A stretch of 64,000 nucleotides of DNA, taken from contig JANAVB010015600.1 of assembly GCA_029216955.1 (NCBI GenBank), forward strand, positions 30,226,374 through 30,290,373, read 5' to 3'. This stretch comes from Iris pallida. Lineage: Eukaryota; Streptophyta; Magnoliopsida; Asparagales; Iridaceae. The translations under genes were made by a program, and so were the position numbers. Numbering within the stretch: position 1 is the first letter of the stretch; the number at the start of each line of letters is the position of its first letter. Below are positions 61,068 to 64,000 of the stretch, piece after piece. The notes below the pieces were generated by a model. It searched no databases, had not been told where the DNA came from, and was given only the letters and a program-made list of their open reading frames with translations.

Positions 61068-61112
61068 ATAACCGCTAAGTCAAACTAGCATGCAACCTCC
61101 ATTAGCGGTTAT
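61068..61112 (-). other. Hairpin H1, compensated variant in LTR C
   Basis: ATAACCGCTAA (61068-61078) pairs perfectly with TTAGCGGTTAT (61102-61112). Relative to A/B, three stem pairs are changed, each on both arms. On the minus strand the loop contains GCATGCTAG, matching GCATGTTAG of A. Confidence 0.8.
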
Positions 61113-61989
61113 TTCTATCGTACGGCTTGTACGTACTGGTGGCCAGCCAATCACGCACTTTCGTGTCCTACATGTGACACACAACTTCGTGTTACAACAT
61201 GTCAAGGCCAATGAATGCAACACACAAGGTGGTCCTTTAAATCTAGGTTTAAATGTGTAAAAATAATACATAGCAGAAAATATAAATGAACAGTAAGTTC
61301 TAACAGGTTATGCCATGTATCACAGTTTATTTTACATAAAAAAAATAATGAATAATGCATAAAATATGAGCGAAAATAAATAAACAGCAAATGGCAAGGT
61401 GTCTTGCCTGGTAGGACGCCTAGTGTGCCGCGATGATCAAGGTGACACGATCTGCAACTTCAGTGCAACAACTATACGAGGTGACCTCGGTCGGTGGTAC
61501 GGACAGTTCCATTGGGTCTAGAAGGGTCAAGTTAGTTAGAGTAGGCATATGGGAGTACAGAATTGGTGAGGAAACATGAGTAATAGGGCTGGTCATGGAC
61601 ATAAGGATAATCAAAGGAATTTGAATAATTAGATACATTTACTATTTTAAGAAAATAATTATAACACTCGAAATTATATTAGTTTAAATAATTTCTAAGA
61701 AAATACTTGTAAACTATAAATCGTTTTTAGATTAAAAATTCTAAATTTGTAAAAGTATGATTCGAGATAGAGAACTATATTTTATTTAAATCACCAAAAA
61801 TATTTTATAATTTTGAAACTACATTTTTATAGGCCAAAATATTTTAATATATTTAGAAAACAAAACAATAATAGTACTATCATATACTTGTATCATAAAA
61901 TATTGTATGCTACCGCTGCTATATGAGTATACTATCCTACAACCAAAATTAGTAATAATAAAAATCAATATAAAATTAATATATAGATA

Positions 61990-62083
61990 TAATTGAAACA
62001 GTGCTCTCAATAATAATAATAATAGTAATAATAATAATATTGATAATAATAATGATAATAATAATAAAGATAATAATAAAACA

Positions 62084-62121
<38 letters not shown>

Positions 62122-62175
62122 GTAGTAGTAGTAGTAATGATGATTATGATAATAATAATGATAATATTAATAATT
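61990..62175. repeat. (AAT)n-rich tract in LTR C
   Basis: Imperfect AAT/TAG triplet run, the reverse complement of the ATT tract found after the GC-rich leader of A and B. Confidence 0.9.
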
Positions 62176-62245
62176 AATAAAAAAATAATACTAAATAACA
62201 TAAAATAAAAACCGAACTGTTACTGTCTTCTTTAAGAAGACTTGT

Positions 62246-64000
62246 TGTCACGCCCCAGAACCAGAATACTGGAGAGCGGGGGCAGACATAGCCAGCTACG
62301 TATATTGAAATGGGAACTATCTCGATATACGGTCACGGCTGTCTAGAAATATGAGGGTTTACTACAAGCCAACAGTCTCTTAAGGTCAAGCCTACTGTCT
62401 CAATCTCAAGCAAATAATATAATTACAAGATGTTTGACCACCAAATATACAATAAAAGGCGTCCCAAATATTACATATCAGCTGATCATGAAGCTAGTCG
62501 TACAAAATGCTAGGACTAGCAAGAGTTAAGTCATACATAATCAACCCTAGGATTTGTTAATCATGTTTACAGCCTGTAGGCAGACAGTAAGTAAAGTGCA
62601 TCGAGCTAACAGGTGCTCGTCGGCTAAACGCCTCAAAAGAATAACTTTACAATAGAGTGAGCGAAACAAAATAGAAAACCCACTCGTAGCCCGGGTTCCT
62701 TCTACTCGCCACCATCGGGCTGGAAGCTTGGTAGATCCTCGGGAGCTGCTCCGAAATCTGGCTACACAAAACCAGCTGGGTCAACCCCAGAAAGAGCGAG
62801 TGCCACAAGGGGGCCACGAAATAAGAACAAAAGCCAGCAATTAACACAAGAAAATCTAATATTAAAACTAGAATTTATGAAAATATGGCAGGGTGATATA
62901 CGACGAGATAACCATGGAACTATTCCGACAGCCAGGTTACAACCCGTAAACCAAACAAGGACCGGGATTGTAACCCTTCATCTGAACAGAACTTGGTTTC
63001 CCACCATTTATTGACAAGATAATAATGTAAGAAATCAAGACAGGAAGCAATCTTATACTGGATCAAGACATAGCTAGACTGGTTATACCTCATTCAATCA
63101 ATCACGGCCAAGCAAATACTACGGCTTACTACTTTAACTAACTAGGGTTATCACAGGCCTAATTACTAACAAGATGCAGTGAGATTGTTCCACAGCCACA
63201 AGTCCTGCAGACCATCCAGGTTACCCAGGTCGAAATTTAGGGGTTGAATTCAGGTGGGTACATCGCCCAGAAGACAAATGTACCCTTAGATGACTTAGAG
63301 GGTGCAACACGCGACGGTGTGCTGGAAATGTGCCCTACTCGACGGCAGGCTACAGATCCCAAGAGCGCCCAGGTAACGGGATTGCCCGTAGCTTGTCATC
63401 TCTTCATGACTACTGTGTTATTCTAGTTATTAACCTTAAATCCATCCTAGACATGATGCAAGACAGGACAAGTGGAATTAACAAGCAAGCAAGAAAGAAC
63501 CACCCACGGTGTCAAGGCAAGTCAAGTTAAATTATCAAGATAAATCATGTCAGGGTACTTGTCAGGAGTGCGCCACGAAGGGCCACTATCGTGTCAGGTT
63601 GGTCATGTCAGGAGTGCACCACTACGGGTCACTGTCGTGTTATGCTAGTTCCTTGTCATACCATGCCATGTACAATAGTCATTCCAAACATATTAAGTAA
63701 AATCAAGTTCATGACAAAAGGCGTAAGGATATAAAATGGGCGTAAAACATCTAATAAAATATCAATATTCAGGGCTTATAGAAGAACCAAGCTTAAAGAA
63801 ATAAGACCAAAACTCCAAGGGTCAATAGGTTAAGCAAGGGGTCAGGGGAGCAGCGTACGAAAAGTCACGCACGTTGAAAGAGCTGCGTACGTGAAAAGTC
63901 ACGCACGCTGAGGAAGCTGCATACGTAAGAAGTCACGCACGCTACAGAGAGCAGCGTAGGTGAAAAGTCACGCACGCTGAGGAAGCAGTGTGCGTGAAAA
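62246..64000 (-). mobile_element. D: minus-strand LTR-like sequence, continues beyond window
   Basis: Begins TGTCACGCCCCAGAACC directly after the AT-rich part of C (flank CTTGT, 62241-62245). Shares the ACAACCCGTAAACCAAACAA region (about 62940) with E (about 54430), so it is a relative of E and F. No gene found. About 63563-63640 holds a duplication of about 45 bp (GTCAGGAGTGCGCCAC / GTCAGGAGTGCACCAC). Confidence 0.55.
63848..64000 (+). repeat. Tandem repeat, unit about 36-38 bp, running off the window end
   Basis: At least four units of the form GCGTACGTGAAAAGTCACGCACGC plus about 12 bases. Each unit holds the CpG-rich near-palindromes GCGTACG and GTCACGCACG. The end of the array is not in the window. 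Confidence 0.85.

Larger units (their letters stand above)
60037..62245 (-). mobile_element. LTR C: minus-strand LTR related to A and B, truncated by D
   Basis: Starts TGTAACTCCCCAGTCC, the reverse complement of the A/B-type LTR end. On the minus strand it has, in the same order as A and B, the H1 hairpin (61068-61112), TTGGTAG...GTCTCCGCCCAAC (about 60239-60266), block H2 (60398-60437) and the motif GGCAAGACACCTTGCC (about 61391). The ATT tract (61990-62175) precedes the break at 62246, where D begins; the GC-rich leader and promoter part are missing from this window. Confidence 0.75.

Noticed and set aside
62007..62201. Ile/Tyr-rich ORF
   Set aside because: Translation of the AAT repeat in LTR C.

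Overview
This window is repeat-derived plant DNA with no recognisable host gene, rRNA or tRNA. The content points to a large-genome land plant, probably a flowering plant: Ty3/gypsy LTR retrotransposons of the Tat lineage (dual RNase H, extra ORFs, antisense genes), giant-LTR chromovirus-like derivatives without coding capacity, solo-LTR-like blocks and the end of a CACTA DNA transposon. The species cannot be named from the sequence.

Layout. 1-173 is a CACTA terminus. 568-9193 (T1) is a Tat-type element with a decayed gag, no pol, and a long antisense gene. 9194-50130 is one minus-strand LTR-like block (F) split into three pieces by two later insertions. Insertion A (11159-30866, target duplication TATGA) is a large LTR element with about 3-3.7 kb LTRs and a non-coding interior; element B (18166-27796, target duplication GATGT) sits inside A exactly at the start of A's right LTR. 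Insertion T2 (32709-49324, target duplication GAGAT) is an almost complete 16.6 kb Tat element: LTRs, PBS, ORF1, gag, pol (PR, RT, RH, second RH, INT), then an antisense gene with introns, PPT and 3' LTR. 50131-60036 (T3) carries a third version of the antisense gene with no gag or pol, interrupted by LTR-like block E (53758 to about 57627). 60037-62245 (C) is a minus-strand LTR related to A and B, cut by another minus-strand LTR-like sequence D (62246-64000).

Main result. All three Tat copies carry a long gene on the strand opposite to gag-pol. In T2 it reads through three GT-AG introns with consistent phase, has a TATA box on its own strand, a poly(A) signal, a plant-mobile-domain-like N-terminal region, a basic nuclear-localisation-like stretch and a coiled-coil C-terminus. 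A short intron (64-69 bp) lies at the matching place in all three. T1 has lost pol and T3 has lost gag and pol, yet both keep this gene. Antisense extra ORFs are known in Tat elements; the intron structure and the retention pattern are what deserve attention.

Second result. The LTRs of A, B and C share a perfect 11-bp hairpin stem. Three base pairs differ between A/B and C, and all three differences are compensated on both arms, which suggests selection for structure in these otherwise non-coding elements.

All protein-coding regions here are decayed to some degree (in-frame stops, some indels). Many changes between paired LTRs and many pol stops look like C-to-T or G-to-A transitions, as expected of methylated repeat DNA.
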